Shown here piece by piece: positions 1-9,377 of a stretch of DNA of 64,000 nt (positions within the stretch are counted from its first letter, which is position 1; every line of letters begins with the position of its first letter). The translations under genes were made by a program, and so were the position numbers. This stretch comes from Thermomonas sp. S9 (GTDB taxonomy: Bacteria; Pseudomonadota; Gammaproteobacteria; Xanthomonadales; Xanthomonadaceae). The notes under the pieces are model-generated. The model worked only from the letters and a program-made list of their open reading frames with translations, ran no database searches and was not told where the DNA came from. The stretch is from assembly GCF_024704365.1 (NCBI RefSeq), contig NZ_JAJDFY010000001.1, forward strand, positions 248,001-312,000, in the 5' to 3' direction.

Positions 1-698
1 CAACAACGTGCTGCACCTGTTCACCGCGTCCGCGTGGATCGCGGTCTGCTTCCAGAACAACCGCCGCATGGGCCGCCGCCAGCTGCAGCAGATCGGCCGC
101 ACCCTGTACCCGTTCCTGCAGGCCGAGCTGTTCCTGCCGTGGGACGAAGACACCTTCGCCGCGCGCATCGAGCAGACCATCGAGGTGTTCATCCGCGAGG
201 GCCTGCTGGAGCAGGTCAGCGACGAGGACGGCGGCATCCTCCAGCGTAACTCCGGGCAGAGCGACGAGGTGTTCCGCCTGCGCGCGCTCGGCCACACCCT
301 GCAGCAGGCGTTCGAGCGCTATTACATCGCGATCGCGGTGCTGGTGAAGAACGGCTCCGGCACGCTCGGCGCGGGCGAGCTGGAAAGCCTGTGCCAGCTC
401 ACCGCGCAGCGCCTCTCGCTGCTGTACGCCCCGGCCGCGCCCGAGTTCTTCGACAAGGCCCTGTTCCGCGGCTTCATCCAGAAAGCTGCGCGAGCTCAGG
501 CTGGTGTGGCCCGACGACACCGGCCGGCTGGCGTTCGACGACCGATTGAAGGCCTGGGCCAAGGACGCGCGGGTGGTACTCGGGCGCGAGCTGCGCCACA
601 CCATCGAGAAGATCAGCCCCGCCGGGACCGGACGCAGCAGCGGAGAACAGCCGGCATTGCCCGTGCAGGACCCTGCCGCACCGCCCTCCAGCGACTGA
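1..698 (+). CDS. plsB: glycerol-3-phosphate acyltransferase PlsB, C-terminal part (frame break)
   Basis: Inner-membrane enzyme that acylates glycerol-3-phosphate at sn-1, the first step of phospholipid synthesis. Only the last ~230 residues are in the window; the gene begins upstream. The reading frame starts at base 2. The stretch APEFFDKALFRGFIQ followed by LRELRLVWPD matches the PlsB C-terminus, as does the late RHTIEKISP segment. The frame is broken at about 482-484: CAGAAAGCTG where CAGAAGCTG would keep the frame, so one extra A. Downstream of the break the protein continues to the stop at 696-698. Family identity is recognised from the motif pattern; the break is probably a sequencing error. 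Confidence 0.85.
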
Positions 699-702
699 GC
701 CG

Positions 703-921
703 CTACGCCGGCTCGTCCGGGATCAGCAGATTCTCGATCCAGGCAATCTGGTCCTTCAACCACAGCTTGTGCTTCTTCATCCGCTTGAGCACCAGCTCGT
801 CGGCCTGGATGCCCTCCTGCAGGCGGGCGATGGTCTCGTCCAGGGCGCGATGCTCCTGACGCAGCTCGGCAACGCGCCGGGCCAGGCGCGCGAGTTCGGC
901 CGGATCGAGGGGCTGGTTCAT
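703..921 (-). CDS. small DUF465 (YdcH-like) protein
   Basis: 72-residue protein, charged and helical, with the DUF465 signature [12 protein letters not shown] followed by [16 protein letters not shown]. The family is small and coiled-coil-like and its function is not settled. I chose the ATG at 921 (MNQPLDP) because the family is about 70-75 residues long and the longer in-frame start would overlap the ttcA promoter. It converges on plsB with only 4 bases between the stops, and diverges from ttcA. Confidence 0.8.
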   Translation of the reverse strand: MNQPLDPAELARLARRVAELRQEHRALDETIARLQEGIQADELVLKRMKKHKLWLKDQIAWIENLLIPDEPA

Positions 922-965
922 GTGCCGAGCATAGCGCGCCCGTCGCGCCGCGGCAGGCGGGTAAA

Positions 966-1913
966 ATGCGGCCAGATGACGACCCAGGCCCACATCCCCG
1001 CGCTGCCCCCGCGCGCCACAAGCGCGAAGCCGACAAGCTGGCCAAGCGCCTGCGCCACCAGGTGGGCAGGGCGATCGCCGACTTCGGCATGATCGAGGAC
1101 GGCGACAAGGTCATGGTCTGCCTGTCCGGCGGCAAGGACAGCTACACCCTGCTGGACATGCTGCTGCAGCTGCGCAAAAAAGCGCCGGTCGATTTCAGTA
1201 TCACCGCGGTCAACCTGGACCAGAAGCAGCCTGGGTTCCCGGAGCACGTGCTGCCCGAATACCTGAAATCGATCGGGGTGGACTTCCACATCCTCGAACA
1301 GGACACCTATTCGGTGGTCAGCCGGGTGATCCCGGAAGGCAAGACCATGTGCTCGCTGTGCTCGCGCCTGCGCCGCGGCGCGCTGTACACCCATGCCGCG
1401 CAGCACGGGTTCACCAAGATCGCGCTGGGCCACCACCGCGACGACATGGTGGCCACCTTCTTCCTCAACCTGTTCTTCCACGCCAAACTCTCCGGCATGC
1501 CGCCCAAGCTGATCAGCGACGACGGCCGGCACGTCGTCATCCGCCCGCTGGCCTATGTGCGCGAGGACGACATCGCGGCCTATGCCGAGGCGAAAGGCTT
1601 CCCGATCATCCCCTGCAACCTGTGCGGCTCGCAGGAAAACCTGCAGCGCAAGCAGGTAGCGAGGATGCTGGCGCAGTGGGAGAAGGAGGCGCCCGGCCGG
1701 ATCGAGACCATCGCGCGCGCGCTGGGTGACATCCGCCCGTCGCAGCTGGCCGATCCGAAGCTGTTCGATTTCCTCGCGCTGGGCCGGCGCAGCGGCGCGG
1801 CCCTGCCCGATGCGCATGCCTGGCTGGCCGGTGCGCCGGCCGGGCACGAGCCGGTAGCGATGGCGCTGCACCCGGTGCGCAACCACGACGGCCTGGACAT
1901 CCTCAAGTCTTAG
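966..1913 (+). CDS. ttcA: tRNA 2-thiocytidine(32) synthetase TtcA
   Basis: Iron-sulfur enzyme that thiolates C32 of certain tRNAs. The PP-loop SGGKDS (residues 54-59) binds ATP. The cysteine pair in TMCSLCSRL (129/132) and the later PCNLCGSQ bind the cluster. Length fits the family. The start is uncertain. The ATG at 966 is in frame. An alternative ATG at 976 sits 8 bases after a TAAAAT -10 box and opens a more natural [12 protein letters not shown], but needs one missing base near 1010-1020 to join this frame. Given the other indels here, that start is quite possible. Confidence 0.93.
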   Translation: MRPDDDPGPHPRAAPARHKREADKLAKRLRHQVGRAIADFGMIEDGDKVMVCLSGGKDSYTLLDMLLQLRKKAPVDFSITAVNLDQKQPGFPEHVLPEYLKSIGVDFHILEQDTYSVVSRVIPEGKTMCSLCSRLRRGALYTHAAQHGFTKIALGHHRDDMVATFFLNLFFHAKLSGMPPKLISDDGRHVVIRPLAYVREDDIAAYAEAKGFPIIPCNLCGSQENLQRKQVARMLAQWEKEAPGRIETIARALGDIRPSQLADPKLFDFLALGRRSGAALPDAHAWLAGAPAGHEPVAMALHPVRNHDGLDILKS

Positions 1914-1965
1914 CCAGCCCGGAGCAGTCCCGTTGGTGTCGTGTCCTTGCCCGCCCGCAGGCAGT

Positions 1966-2000
1966 CCCGTTCGTGGTGAGCCTGTCGAACCATGAACGGG
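1966..2000. repeat. REP-like palindrome between ttcA and rdgC
   Basis: Arms CCCGTTCGTGGT (1966-1977) and ACCATGAACGGG (1989-2000) pair over 12 bases with one G-T mismatch, around the 11-base loop GAGCCTGTCGA. The first bases (GCAGTCCCGTT) are repeated at 1924-1934. This type of GAGCCTGTCGAAC palindrome is, from memory, dispersed in many GC-rich proteobacterial genomes. It lies in the 230-base gap between ttcA and rdgC and could act as a terminator-like hairpin. No other gene signal is seen in the gap. Confidence 0.6.
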
Positions 2001-2143
2001 ATTCGCCAGAACCCAGCTGTTCCCATCGCCCCATCACGCGCTCCGGCATTCCCGGCCTGGCAATAGCCGCATCAAAAGAACCACACCGCCTCATTCCCAC
2101 ATCGCTGCACCGCTTCCATGCCGCAGCCCGCACAGGATTCCCG

Positions 2144-3046
2144 ATGTTTTTCCGCAACCTCACCCTGTTCCGCTTCCCGTCCTCGCTCGATCTGTCCGAC
2201 CTCGAACCACAGCTGGCGGAATGCGCGCTCACGCCGGTCGGTGCGCTGGAGCTGTCCTCGCGCGGCTTCATCGCGCCGATGGGCCAGCACCACGCCGGCT
2301 TTCAGCACGCATGCGACGGTGCGCGCTGGCTGACCGTCGGCGGCGAGGACAAGCTGCTGCCCGGCGCGGTGGTCAACGACCTGCTGCAGAAGAAGCTGGC
2401 CGCGATCGAGCAGAAAGAAGGCCGCAAGCCCGGCGGACGCACCCGCAAGCGGCTGAAGGACGAGCTGATCGCCGAACTGCTGCCGCGCGCGTTCGTCCGC
2501 CCGGTGCGCACCGACGCGCTGCTGGACGGGCCGCTCGGCGTGATCGCGGTGGACACCTCCTCGCGCAAGGTGGCCGAAGCGGTGGTATCGGAAGTGCGGC
2601 GCGCACTCGGCAGCTTCCCGGCGCTGCCGCTGAACGCGGAGGTGGCGCCGCGCGCCATCCTCACCGGCTACCTGGCCGGCGATGCGCTGCCCGACGGGCT
2701 CACCCTGGGCGACGAGTGCGAGCTGCGCGACCCGGCCGATTCCGGCGCGGTGGTGAAGATCCAGCGCATGGAGCTGTCCGGCGAGGAAATCGCCAAGCAC
2801 CTGGAGGCCGGCAAGCAGTGCACGCGGCTGGCGCTGGTGCTGGACGACCACGTCAGCTTCGTGCTCGGCGAGGACCTGATCGTGCGCAAGTTCAAGCTGC
2901 TGGACGGCGCGGTGGACCAGATGGAGTCCACCGAACACGACGATATCGTGGCCGAGCTGCAGGCCCGCTTCGCGCTGATGACCGGCGAGTTCAAGCGCCT
3001 GTTCGCAGTGCTGGAAAAGGCGTTCAAGCTGAGCAAGGCGGACTGA
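2144..3046 (+). CDS. rdgC: recombination-associated protein RdgC
   Basis: Ring-forming DNA-binding protein that restrains RecA-dependent recombination; nucleoid-associated. The 300-residue length matches the family. Hallmarks visible: the MFFRNLTLFRF start, RGFIAPMG near residue 50, KPGGRTRKRLKDE, and the acidic C-terminus. A longer in-frame start exists at 1973, but it runs through the REP palindrome, and MFFRN is the family's usual beginning. It stands alone, followed 49 bases later by a separate promoter and gene. Confidence 0.95.
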   Translation: MFFRNLTLFRFPSSLDLSDLEPQLAECALTPVGALELSSRGFIAPMGQHHAGFQHACDGARWLTVGGEDKLLPGAVVNDLLQKKLAAIEQKEGRKPGGRTRKRLKDELIAELLPRAFVRPVRTDALLDGPLGVIAVDTSSRKVAEAVVSEVRRALGSFPALPLNAEVAPRAILTGYLAGDALPDGLTLGDECELRDPADSGAVVKIQRMELSGEEIAKHLEAGKQCTRLALVLDDHVSFVLGEDLIVRKFKLLDGAVDQMESTEHDDIVAELQARFALMTGEFKRLFAVLEKAFKLSKAD

Positions 3047-3083
3047 GGCCGCACCTCGGCCACACCGGGGAAAACCGCCGGCG

Positions 3084-3089
3084 TACACT
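3084..3089 (+). promoter_or_regulatory. -10 box TACACT of a probably leaderless promoter
   Basis: TACACT ends six bases before the ATG at 3096, so transcription would start at or next to the start codon. The same spacing recurs at several other genes in the window. Confidence 0.5.
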
Positions 3090-3095
3090 CGCCCC

Positions 3096-3893
3096 ATGGG
3101 TTCCCTGTTCCGCCTGTTCACGCCCGCGCGCAGCGCGCCGAAAACGCCCGCGATCCAGCGTGACCGGCTCGCGTTCCTGCTCGACGACGGCCGCGAAATC
3201 ACGGTACAGCGCGTGCGCGACCCGCGCGCGCGGCGGATCCGCCTGGCGGTGGACGAGCGCGGCGCGCGGCTGACGCTGCCGCTGCGTGCCAGCCTGGTCG
3301 CAGGCGACCGTTTCCTGCGCGAGCACCATGACTGGCTGGCCGGGCAGCTCGCGGCGCAGGCCGACGTGGCCGGCAGCGGGCTGGTGCGGATGGCGACGCC
3401 GGCATTGCCGCTGCGCGGCATTGAGCTGCCGCTGCGGTGGGACGGTGGCCGCGCAACGCGACTGGTCTTCGACACCGACGGCAGCCTGCGGTTCACCACC
3501 CCGGCCAGCGCCGGCGATGCGGTCCTGCGCCGCGTCCTGCGCGATTTCTACGAGGCCGAAGCCCGCGCCGATGTCGGCCGCTGGCTGCCGAAATACCTCT
3601 CCGGCCTGCCGCGCGCGCCGCGCCGGATCGTGTTCAAGCGCACCACCTCGCTATGGGGCTCGCTGGCGCCGGACGGCACCCTGGCGCTGGACCTGGCGCT
3701 GGTGCTGGCGCCGCCTGCGGCGTTCGAATACGTGCTGGTGCACGAGCTCTGCCACCTGCTGCACGCCGACCACTCGCCGCGGTTCTGGGCCGCGGTCGAA
3801 GCCCGCTATCCGGACTGGCGCGACCAGCGCGACTCCCTGCGCCACGCAGGCCGCGGCCTGAAGGGCCGGCTGCGCGCGCTGCTGGCCGGCTGA
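3096..3893 (+). CDS. YgjP/SprT-like zinc metalloprotease (DUF45)
   Basis: 265-residue soluble protein of the M48-related YgjP family. The zinc site is visible as HELCH (residues 216-220) with a third ligand in HADHSPRFW (H226). The upstream TSLWGSL is the family's usual strand before the active site. The substrate is unknown; related proteins act on DNA-protein crosslinks or cytosolic proteins. No signal peptide is seen. The start is fixed by the MGSLFRL ATG directly after a -10 box. Confidence 0.85.
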   Translation: MGSLFRLFTPARSAPKTPAIQRDRLAFLLDDGREITVQRVRDPRARRIRLAVDERGARLTLPLRASLVAGDRFLREHHDWLAGQLAAQADVAGSGLVRMATPALPLRGIELPLRWDGGRATRLVFDTDGSLRFTTPASAGDAVLRRVLRDFYEAEARADVGRWLPKYLSGLPRAPRRIVFKRTTSLWGSLAPDGTLALDLALVLAPPAAFEYVLVHELCHLLHADHSPRFWAAVEARYPDWRDQRDSLRHAGRGLKGRLRALLAG

Positions 3894-3946
3894 CCCGCGC
3901 CAGCGCGTTTTCCCGGACAGACACAGACCAAGCGCCGGGGGGATCC

Positions 3947-4426
3947 ATGACCACCACGCACAGCCGCCTGCCGGGCCTGCTGCCCGCGGTCGTGGCCGTC
4001 ACCATGGCCATGACCATGGCGATGGCCGGGTGCCGCAAGGCGCATGAAGGCGTACCGGAGGCGGCAGTGGAGCGCGCGCCGGGGGCCGCGCGGGTCGCGG
4101 CGGCGGCCGATGGCACCACCAGCGTGGCACTGCCGCCCGGCTTCCCCACCGACATCTACCTGCCGGCGCAGCGCCGGGTGGCCACCGCGGTGGACATGGC
4201 GGGGATGCAGATGGTCAACCTGGTGACCCCGGCAACCAGCGAGGCGGTGTATGCGGAAGCCGACCGGCTGATGCAGGGCCGCGGCTGGAAACGCGAGCTG
4301 GCGATGCAGTCGGACGACGGCAGCACGCTGGCTTTCCGCAAGGAGCATCGTCAGGTGTTCTACCAGCTGGTACGCGACGATGCCGGCGGCACCCAGCTGG
4401 CGGTGCGGGTGGCCGCCAGCGACTGA
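3947..4426 (+). CDS. putative lipoprotein
   Basis: 159 residues. The N-terminus is a lipoprotein signal: a hydrophobic stretch VVAVTMAMTMAM then AGC, with Cys about residue 28. The mature part has two short motifs, LPPGFPTDIYLP and a C-terminal half VYAEADRLMQGRGWKRE. I do not recognise a named domain. It follows the metalloprotease by 53 bases and has a GGGGGGATCC leader before ATG. It is likely anchored in a membrane facing the periplasm. Confidence 0.7.
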   Translation: MTTTHSRLPGLLPAVVAVTMAMTMAMAGCRKAHEGVPEAAVERAPGAARVAAAADGTTSVALPPGFPTDIYLPAQRRVATAVDMAGMQMVNLVTPATSEAVYAEADRLMQGRGWKRELAMQSDDGSTLAFRKEHRQVFYQLVRDDAGGTQLAVRVAASD

Positions 4427-4427
4427 A

Positions 4428-4442
4428 CCCGCGCTCCGCGGG
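4428..4442. terminator. hairpin between convergent genes
   Basis: CCCGCG and CGCGGG form a perfect six-base stem with a CTC loop, directly after the lipoprotein stop and facing the convergent hydrolase. No T-run follows, so termination is inferred from position only. Confidence 0.4.
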
Positions 4443-4472
4443 CGGCGGCACTCCCCTCGGACTCCCGGCACT

Positions 4473-5327
4473 TCAGCCCACGCCGAGGAACTCGCCCAGT
4501 ACCTGCGCCACCGCCTCCGGCTGCTGCATGTGCAGGTGGTGGCCGCCGGGCAGCACCGCCATCCGCCCCTGCGGCAGCAGCGCCACCCGCCGCCGGCGTT
4601 CGTCATCCGGCAGGTAGGGCTGTGCGGGATCGGCGAACAGCGCCAGCGTCGGGCATTCGATCGCGCGCAGCACGTCGTCGATCTGCGCCTGGGTCATGCG
4701 GATCAGGGTCGGCTGCACCAGGCGCGGATCGCTGCACCAGACGAAGCCGCCGTCCACCGCGCGCAACCCGCGCTCCACCAGTAGCCGCAACTGCGGCTCC
4801 CCCAGCCCGGTGCCGGGTACGCGCTGCGACTGCAGGCGCGCGCGCACCGCAGTGTCGATGTCCGGGAACACGCGCAGCCCGCGCCCGGGCCGCAGGCGGT
4901 GCGCGATCGCCTCGCGCATGCGGGCGGCGGTGCGCTCCGGGGCCTCCGCCAGCGCGCCGAGCATCTCGATCACCGCCAGCCGCTCGATCCGCTGCGGGCA
5001 GGCCGCCGCCAGCAGGCTGGCCAGTCCGGCGCCCATCGAATGCCCGAGCAGGCAGAACGTCTCCCAGCCGAGCGCATCGGCCACGTCCAGCAGGGTGTTC
5101 AGCGCCAACGGAAAGCCGTAGTCGGTGCCGGGCGGCAGGTGCACGCTGTGGCCGTGGCCCGGCAGGTCCGGCACCACCAGATCCAGCCCGCGCAGATAGG
5201 GCGCCAGCGGCAGGAAGCTGGCGGCATTGTCCAGCCAGCCATGCAGCGCCAGCACGCGCGGGCCGCGGTCGTCGCTGCGCAGGGCCGCGATCCGGCCCAG
5301 CGGGATGTCGAGGGTGATCTCGCGCAT
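4473..5327 (-). CDS. alpha/beta hydrolase
   Basis: 284-residue cytosolic hydrolase. The fold marks are ALHGWLDNAASF (oxyanion region, ~28-38), the nucleophile elbow GHSMG with Ser97, and the catalytic His near the end in LPGGHHLHM. The substrate cannot be told from sequence; an esterase is most likely. Its ATG overlaps the hemH stop (TGATG), so it is translated from the hemH mRNA and may be coupled to it. Confidence 0.85.
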   Translation of the reverse strand: MREITLDIPLGRIAALRSDDRGPRVLALHGWLDNAASFLPLAPYLRGLDLVVPDLPGHGHSVHLPPGTDYGFPLALNTLLDVADALGWETFCLLGHSMGAGLASLLAAACPQRIERLAVIEMLGALAEAPERTAARMREAIAHRLRPGRGLRVFPDIDTAVRARLQSQRVPGTGLGEPQLRLLVERGLRAVDGGFVWCSDPRLVQPTLIRMTQAQIDDVLRAIECPTLALFADPAQPYLPDDERRRRVALLPQGRMAVLPGGHHLHMQQPEAVAQVLGEFLGVG

Positions 5328-6317
5328 CAGGCCCAGCCCTCCGCCGCGCGCGCCAGCGCGGCCAGCGCGTCGGCGTGCGCCGGCTCGGCGTTGAGGCAGG
5401 GGATGTAGCGCAACGCCTGGCCGCCCGCTGTGCGGAAGGCCGCGGCGTTCTGCAGCGCGATCTCCTCCAGCGTCTCCAGGCAGTCCACCGCGAACCCCGG
5501 GCAGGCCACGTCGACCTCGCGCACGCCGTCGCGCGCCAGCGCTTCCAGCGTCTGCTGGGTATAGGGCTGCAGCCAGGCCTCGCGGCCGAAGCGCGACTGG
5601 AAGGTCAGCACGATCTCCTCGCGCGCCAGGCCCAGCGCGGCGGCGATCGCGGCGGCGCTGGCTTCGCACTGCGCAGCGTAGGGGTCGCCTGCCTGCACCA
5701 GCCGCTGCGGAATGCCGTGGAACGACAGCAGCAACCGCTCGCCGCGCCCGTGCGCCTGCCAGTGCGCGCGGATGCTGCCCGCGACCGCCGCGACCCAGCC
5801 CGGATCGACGTGGTAATCGTGCAGCGTCTCGATGTGCAGCTCACCGCGCGCCGCGGCCACCGCGTCCTCGACGCTGGCGGTGGTGGTGGTCGAATACTGC
5901 GGGTACAGCGGCAGCACCCGCACCCGGCGCACGCCCTGCGCGCGCAGCTCGGAGAGCACCGCGGCCACCGCCGGCTCGCCGTAGCGCATCGCGTGCCGCA
6001 CCCGCCAGCCCGGCAGGCGCGCCCCGACCGCCGCCGCCAGCGCGGCGGTATGCACCGCCAGCGGCGAGCCGCCCTCCATCCAGATCTCGGCGTACTTGTG
6101 CGCCACCTTCCGGGCTGCGCAGCGGCAGGATCACGAAATGCAGCAGCGGGCACCACAGCCAGCGGGTCAGCGGCACCACCCGGTAGTCGTGCAGGAACTG
6201 CGAGAGGTAGCGGCGCACCGCAGGCGCGGTGGGGGCCGCCGGGGTGCCGAGGTTCACCAGCAGCAGCGCGGGCGGGGCGGCGGAAGCGTCAAAGGGGGCG
6301 TCGTCCTGCATGTGCAT
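5327..6317 (-). CDS. hemH: ferrochelatase HemH (frame break)
   Basis: Inserts Fe(II) into protoporphyrin IX, the last step of haem synthesis. The N-terminal part, from ATG 6317, carries LLLVNLGTP and the conserved FLHDYRVV. The rest carries [24 protein letters not shown] (catalytic His) and AWLQPYT. The two parts are in different frames. The plus strand at about 6110 reads CTTCCGGGCTG where CTTCGGGCTG would restore [14 protein letters not shown], so one extra base. With that correction the protein is 329 residues, the family's usual length. It heads an operon with the hydrolase. Confidence 0.9.
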
Positions 6318-6414
6318 AGGATGGCATGAAGCGCGCGCGCGGCCAGCCTGGCTTAACATCGATTCATCGCCGCCGCGCCAGGATGCGGCAGTCCCCCCGC
6401 AACCGGAGACCCCG

Positions 6415-7230
6415 ATGACCGCCACCCCGCGCCGCCTGACCCTCGCCCTCGCCGTCCTGCTCGCCGCCGGCAGCGTCGCCGCCGGCAGCCGCGAGGATGC
6501 GCGCGCCGACGAAGCGATCCGCGTGCTCAAGCAGATCCAGGCCATTCCGGAATCCTCGATCCCCGACCGCCTGCTGGAGGACGCGCGCGGGATCGTGGTG
6601 GTGCCCGACACCATCAAGGCCGGCTTCATGCTAGGCGGCCGCCGCGGGCTCGGCATGATGGCGGTCAAGCGCCCGGACGGCAGCTGGTCGAACCCGGTGT
6701 TCGTGAAGCTGTCCGGCGCCAGCTTCGGCTTCCAGGCCGGGGTGCAGTCGGCCGACGTGATCCTGGTGTTCCGCAGCGAGCGCGGCCTGGACACCATCGT
6801 CAACGGCAAGTTCACCCTCGGCGCCGATGCCAGCGTCGCCGCCGGCCCGGTCGGCCGCAGCGCGGCGGCCGCCACCGACGGCGCGATGAAGGCCGAGATC
6901 TGGTCGTGGTCGCGCGCGCGCGGGCTGTTCGCCGGGGTGGCGCTGGACGGCGCAGTGCTGCAGATCGACCACGGCGCCGACCGCAGCGCCTACGGCGCGG
7001 GCGTCACCCCGCGGATGATCTTCGAAGGCCGCACGCCGCCGCCGTCGCCCGCCATCGCTGCCTTCCGCACCACCCTGGAAGAGGCCACCGCCGCCGCCCG
7101 CTACGCACGCCAGCGCGCCGAGGCGGCATCGGCCCCGCCGCCGCCCGCGCCGGGCGCGGCCACGGTGACTCCGCTGGGCGACGACAACCCGGCCAGCAGC
7201 GCGCCGCTGCCGCCGCCGACCAAACCGTGA
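6415..7230 (+). CDS. SYLF-domain (YSC84/Ysc84-like) lipid-binding protein
   Basis: 271 residues with a cleavable signal peptide ([18 protein letters not shown]). The SYLF domain spans about 30-220: [19 protein letters not shown], the [11 protein letters not shown] turn and [28 protein letters not shown]. The tail is Pro/Ala-rich. SYLF domains bind phosphoinositide-like lipids in eukaryotes; the bacterial role is unknown. The start is supported by CGGAGA five bases before ATG. It diverges from hemH. Confidence 0.85.
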   Translation: MTATPRRLTLALAVLLAAGSVAAGSREDARADEAIRVLKQIQAIPESSIPDRLLEDARGIVVVPDTIKAGFMLGGRRGLGMMAVKRPDGSWSNPVFVKLSGASFGFQAGVQSADVILVFRSERGLDTIVNGKFTLGADASVAAGPVGRSAAAATDGAMKAEIWSWSRARGLFAGVALDGAVLQIDHGADRSAYGAGVTPRMIFEGRTPPPSPAIAAFRTTLEEATAAARYARQRAEAASAPPPPAPGAATVTPLGDDNPASSAPLPPPTKP

Positions 7231-7292
7231 GCATCGCGCGCGCCTGCTAGACTGGCGGCCTCTTTCCGTTCCTTACATTCCACGGGTGCACC

Positions 7293-7535
7293 ATGGGCGG
7301 CTTCAGTATCTGGCACTGGCTGATCGTGCTGTTGATCGTGCTGCTGGTGTTCGGCACCAAGCGGCTGACCTCGGGCGCGCGCGACCTCGGCAAGGCCGTG
7401 CACGAGTTCAAGAAGGGCATGCGCGGCGAGGATGAGGGCGCGCAGGACGCGAACAAGCCCGCGCCGCGCATCGGCCAGGAGCCGCCGGCGGATGCGCCCT
7501 CCGAGCAGCGCGAGCACGACGACACCTCACGCTGA
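7293..7535 (+). CDS. tatA: Sec-independent translocase subunit TatA
   Basis: 80 residues: an N-terminal membrane helix ([16 protein letters not shown]) then an amphipathic helix ([19 protein letters not shown]) and an acidic tail, the exact TatA plan. TatA oligomers form the pore that carries folded proteins across the inner membrane. A TAGACT -10-like box lies at about 7249. It is first of tatA-tatB-tatC, 15 bases from tatB. Confidence 0.95.
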   Translation: MGGFSIWHWLIVLLIVLLVFGTKRLTSGARDLGKAVHEFKKGMRGEDEGAQDANKPAPRIGQEPPADAPSEQREHDDTSR

Positions 7536-7550
7536 CGCCGGCAGGCGGCG

Positions 7551-7922
7551 ATGTTCGACTTCTCGCTCGGCGAGATGCTGGTGGTGGCGCTGGTGGCACT
7601 GGTGGTGCTCGGCCCCGAGCGCCTGCCCAAGGCCGCGCGCCTGGCCGGGCTGTGGCTGCGCCGCGCGCGCGCGCATTGGGTCTCGATGAAGAACGAGCTG
7701 GAGCAGGAGCTGGCGCGCGAAGAGCTGGCGCGCAGCCTGCGCGAGACCCGGCAGGCGCTGGACGAGGCGCAGGCGCAGCTGCACGCGGCCGACCGCGATC
7801 CGCCCCCGGCGGCGCCCGCGGCCAACGCCGCCGATGCCGCCCCGGCGGCGGCTAGCGAGGAAGCCGCCAGCCCCAGCGCCGCCAGCACTGCGCCGACCAG
7901 CGAGGTGCGCCGTGACGACTGA
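7551..7922 (+). CDS. tatB: Sec-independent translocase subunit TatB
   Basis: 123 residues. The start MFDFSLGEMLVVALVALVVLGPERLP is the TatB helix with the conserved E and the GPERLP hinge. A long amphipathic coiled region follows (ELEQELAREELARSLRETRQ), then an Ala/Pro/Ser-rich tail. With TatC it forms the receptor for twin-arginine signals. Its end overlaps the GTG start of tatC by 11 bases. Confidence 0.95.
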   Translation: MFDFSLGEMLVVALVALVVLGPERLPKAARLAGLWLRRARAHWVSMKNELEQELAREELARSLRETRQALDEAQAQLHAADRDPPPAAPAANAADAAPAAASEEAASPSAASTAPTSEVRRDD

Positions 7923-8670
7923 AGGCCGCGACGAGGCCGGCGAGCGCCCGCTGATCGCGCACCTGCTGGAGCTGCGCATGCGCCTGCTGCGCGGCCTGAC
8001 CGGGCTGGTGCTGGTGCTGCTGGCGCTGCTGCCGGTGGCCAACCGGCTGTACGCCTTCCTGGCACAGCCGCTGCTGGCGAAACTGCCGAAGGGCGGCCAG
8101 CTGATCGCCACCCAGGTGGCCTCGCCCTTCTTCGCGCCGATGAAGCTGGCCTTCTTCGTGGCGCTGATGATCGCCATGCCGTGGCTGCTCTACCAGCTGT
8201 GGGCGTTCGTCGCGCCGGGGCTGTACCGGCGCGAGAAACGGCTGGCGCTGCCGCTGCTGGCCTCGGCGCTGGCGCTGTTCTACGCCGGCTGCGCGTTCGC
8301 CTATTTCCTGGTGCTGCCGATGGTGTTCGGCTTCCTCGCCCGGGTGACCCCGGACGGGGTGGCGATGATGACCGACATCAGCGCCTATCTGGATTTCGTG
8401 CTGGTCCTGTTCCTCGCCTTCGGGCTGGCGTTCGAGCTGCCGGTGGCGCTGGTGATCCTGGCCCTGCTCGGCTGGGTGACGCCGACCCAGCTGCGCGAGG
8501 GGCGCGGCTACGCGATCGTCGGCATCTTCATCGTCGCCGCGATCGTGACGCCGCCCGACGTGGTCAGCCAGCTGATGCTGGCGGTTCCGATGGTCCTGCT
8601 GTACGAGGCGGGCATCCTCGCCGCGCGCCTGGTCGCGCCACGCCCCGGCCGCGATGGTGCGTCCGCCTGA
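7912..8670 (+). CDS. tatC: Sec-independent translocase subunit TatC
   Basis: 252-residue polytopic protein with six membrane segments. Visible family marks: the cytosolic N-terminal HLLELRMRLLR, FAYFLVLP, and FGLAFELPVALVIL. Start is GTG at 7912, inside the end of tatB; the only earlier in-frame sequence is tatB's tail. It recognises the twin-arginine motif. The following RDD gene begins before tatC ends, so the four genes are probably one operon. Confidence 0.95.
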   Translation: MTTEGRDEAGERPLIAHLLELRMRLLRGLTGLVLVLLALLPVANRLYAFLAQPLLAKLPKGGQLIATQVASPFFAPMKLAFFVALMIAMPWLLYQLWAFVAPGLYRREKRLALPLLASALALFYAGCAFAYFLVLPMVFGFLARVTPDGVAMMTDISAYLDFVLVLFLAFGLAFELPVALVILALLGWVTPTQLREGRGYAIVGIFIVAAIVTPPDVVSQLMLAVPMVLLYEAGILAARLVAPRPGRDGASA

Positions 8671-9359
8671 TCCCGTGGCTGCCGGCTTCTGGCGCCGCTA
8701 CGCGGCGTGGTCGCTGGATGCCGCCTGCCTCTTGCCGCTGGTCGTGCTGCTCGGGGCCGGCCCGCTGCGGCGGGCGTGGGCACAGGCGGATGCCAGCCTG
8801 CACACGCTGCTGGCGCTGGGCGTGCAGCGGCTGGACGCCGGGCTGGCGCAGGGCGATCCGCCGCTGGCGCTGGCCCTGGCCGCCACTGGCGATCCCGGCC
8901 TGCAGGCTGCAGCGGGCGCGCTGAGCGCCGCGCTGACCACCCTGCTCGGCCTGCCGCTGCTGCTCTACGCCCTGCTGTCGGCGCTGTGGGCGCTGGGGTT
9001 CGAAACCTCGCCCTGGCAGGCCACCCCCGGGCCAGCGCGCGCTGGGCCTGCGCGTGGCCGATGCCGCCGGCGCACGCGCCAGCGCCGGGCGGGTGCTGCT
9101 GCGCCACCTCGCCGCCGGGCTGTCCTGGGCCAGCCTCAACCTCGGGCATGCGCTGATCGCCTTTCCGCCGCACCTGGCCCTGCACGACCGCATGAGTGGC
9201 ACCCGCGTGCTCGCACGCGGCGGCGATCCGCGCCTGCCCGCCTGGGCGCGCACGTGGCTGTGGCTGCAGGCGCTGGCCGGGGTGTTCGCGCTGGCCTGGC
9301 TCTACCGCCTCCTGCAAGTGCAGGCGGACGCCGCCCTGCGCGCGGCCCTGGGTGCCTGA
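8654..9359 (+). CDS. RDD-family membrane protein (frame break)
   Basis: The RDD domain is recognised by FWRRYAAWSLDAACL at the start and by RALGLRVADAAGARASAGRVLLR and HDRMSGTRVL in the second half. Three or four membrane helices are visible. The two halves are in different frames. At 9024-9028 a run of five Cs (CACCCCCGGG) replaces the four that would give TPGQRALGL. Corrected, it is about 234 residues. Function is unknown; some RDD proteins are cation antiporters. It overlaps the end of tatC. Confidence 0.75.
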
Positions 9360-9377
9360 ACGCCCGCCAGGCGCGGC